From contig DBKX01000221.1 of assembly GCA_002297865.1 (NCBI GenBank), forward strand, positions 8,002 through 13,558: 5,557 nucleotides of DNA. The letters run 5' to 3'. Position numbers and translations under genes: made by a program. Under the pieces are notes generated by a model, which was given only the letters and a program-made list of their open reading frames with translations, was not told the origin of the DNA and made no database searches. Within the stretch, counting starts at the first letter, position 1; every line of letters begins with the position of its first letter. The stretch comes from Lachnoclostridium sp. UBA739 (GTDB taxonomy: Bacteria > Bacillota_A > Clostridia > Lachnospirales > Lachnospiraceae). Below, one piece after another: positions 5,299 through 5,557 of this stretch.

Positions 5299-5557
5299 AT
5301 AATTTTTTATATCTTTGCTCTGCGTCATCTAAATTTATTTCCGCAGTTACAACCTGTTCTACTAATCTTTCCAGTTCTCTCTGAATATCCTTGGAAGATT
5401 CTGTTTCTTCTGTAGCCTCTGCTGTGGCTTCTTCTGTGGCTTTTGCACTTGGCTCTTCTGTTCTATCTTCTTGTACACCTTCGCCACTTATATCATAGAT
5501 ATATTGTGCCATTTCTTTTATAGTAGGATATTGATATATCTTATCTGCTGTAACAGT
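5297..5557 (-). CDS. C-terminal end of a carrier-protein megasynthase (probable PKS), partial
   Basis: Only the last 86 residues are in the window and the frame is open to the right edge, so the gene starts outside. The first ~20 visible residues (TVTADKIYQYPTIKEMAQYI) match the end of an acyl or peptidyl carrier domain, where an 'F/Y-YPTI-x-x-(L/M)A-x-(Y/I)' pattern marks the last helix. The phosphopantetheine Ser lies outside. Then comes a charged low-complexity linker rich in Glu, Ala and Thr (about residues 35-53), and a terminal helical segment (about 57-86) with the pattern V-E-Q-V-x4-I-N-x-D-D-A. A short tail after the last carrier domain usually serves docking to a partner subunit in modular synthases; that role is inferred. 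The stop is followed after 15 bases by the acpK-like gene, so the two are probably co-transcribed. Carrier type (PKS or NRPS) and module content cannot be seen; a PKS is favoured because of the beta-branching genes downstream. Confidence 0.8.
   Translation of the reverse strand, partial: TVTADKIYQYPTIKEMAQYIYDISGEGVQEDRTEEPSAKATEEATAEATEETESSKDIQRELERLVEQVVTAEINLDDAEQRYKKL
5408..5455 (-). repeat. Four imperfect 12-bp tandem units encoding an EATE-like linker
   Basis: Four 12-base units lie end to end, in phase with the codons of the megasynthase tail. On the minus strand they encode EPSA, KATE, EATA and EATE, followed directly by ETE. On the plus strand the units read ttctgtagcctc, tgctgtggcttc, ttctgtggcttt and the more diverged tgcacttggctc. 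The segment separates the carrier domain from the C-terminal helical motif and would form a flexible acidic linker. Tandem units of this kind can vary in number between strains by slippage; that is inference. Confidence 0.7.

Noticed and set aside
5408..5455. 12-base repeats as a CRISPR or regulatory iteron
   Set aside because: Units are contiguous without spacers, in phase with codons and inside a coding sequence, so they are a protein-level linker repeat.

Overview
The window is a block of secondary-metabolite genes, all on the minus strand, from an AT-rich Gram-positive bacterium. A member of the Bacillota (Clostridia or Bacilli) is most likely. The support for this is the low G+C, strong AGGAGG/GAGGTGAT-type ribosome binding sites, two GTG starts, frequent AGA/ATA codons and close resemblance to the Bacillus subtilis pks (bacillaene) accessory genes. 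Several proteins are unusually cysteine-rich, which hints at an anaerobic Clostridia-type host, but this is only inference. No taxonomic marker is present.

Reading in the direction of transcription (right to left): (1) 5557-5297 is the C-terminal tail of a large carrier-protein-containing synthase, running off the right edge. It shows the last helix of an ACP/PCP, a low-complexity Glu/Ala/Thr linker and a terminal helical motif. (2) 5281-5033 is a stand-alone donor ACP of the AcpK type. (3) 5055-3820 is a ketosynthase homologue with Ser in place of the catalytic Cys, the PksF-type malonyl-ACP decarboxylase. (4) 3711-2452 is a PksG-type HMG-CoA synthase homologue. (5) 2461-1691 is a PksH-type ECH1 dehydratase. 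(6) 1673-924 is a PksI-type ECH2 decarboxylase. (7) 907 to beyond the left edge is a larger protein that starts with a short helical motif, continues with a second ECH2-like domain, and then begins what looks like a thioesterase/alpha-beta hydrolase domain.

Genes 2-6 form a complete beta-branching cassette in the order acpK-pksF-pksG-pksH-pksI. By family knowledge the pathway is as follows. Malonyl-AcpK is decarboxylated by the KS homologue to acetyl-AcpK. The HMGS homologue adds this acetyl unit to the beta-keto group of an ACP-bound polyketide. ECH1 dehydrates and ECH2 decarboxylates the adduct, leaving a beta-methyl (or exo-methylene) branch. Such cassettes are typical of trans-AT polyketide synthases, and the flanking megasynthase end supports that setting. 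The final product cannot be read from this window.

The genes are packed as one operon with gaps or overlaps of about -23 to +17 bases. The one exception is a 108-base gap between the decarboxylase and the HMGS, which holds a strong hairpin. No RNA gene, mobile element, CRISPR array or gene-free stretch over 300 bases was seen. The least ordinary element is the left-edge ECH-thioesterase fusion, whose ECH domain has lost the C-terminal histidines kept by its neighbouring paralogue.
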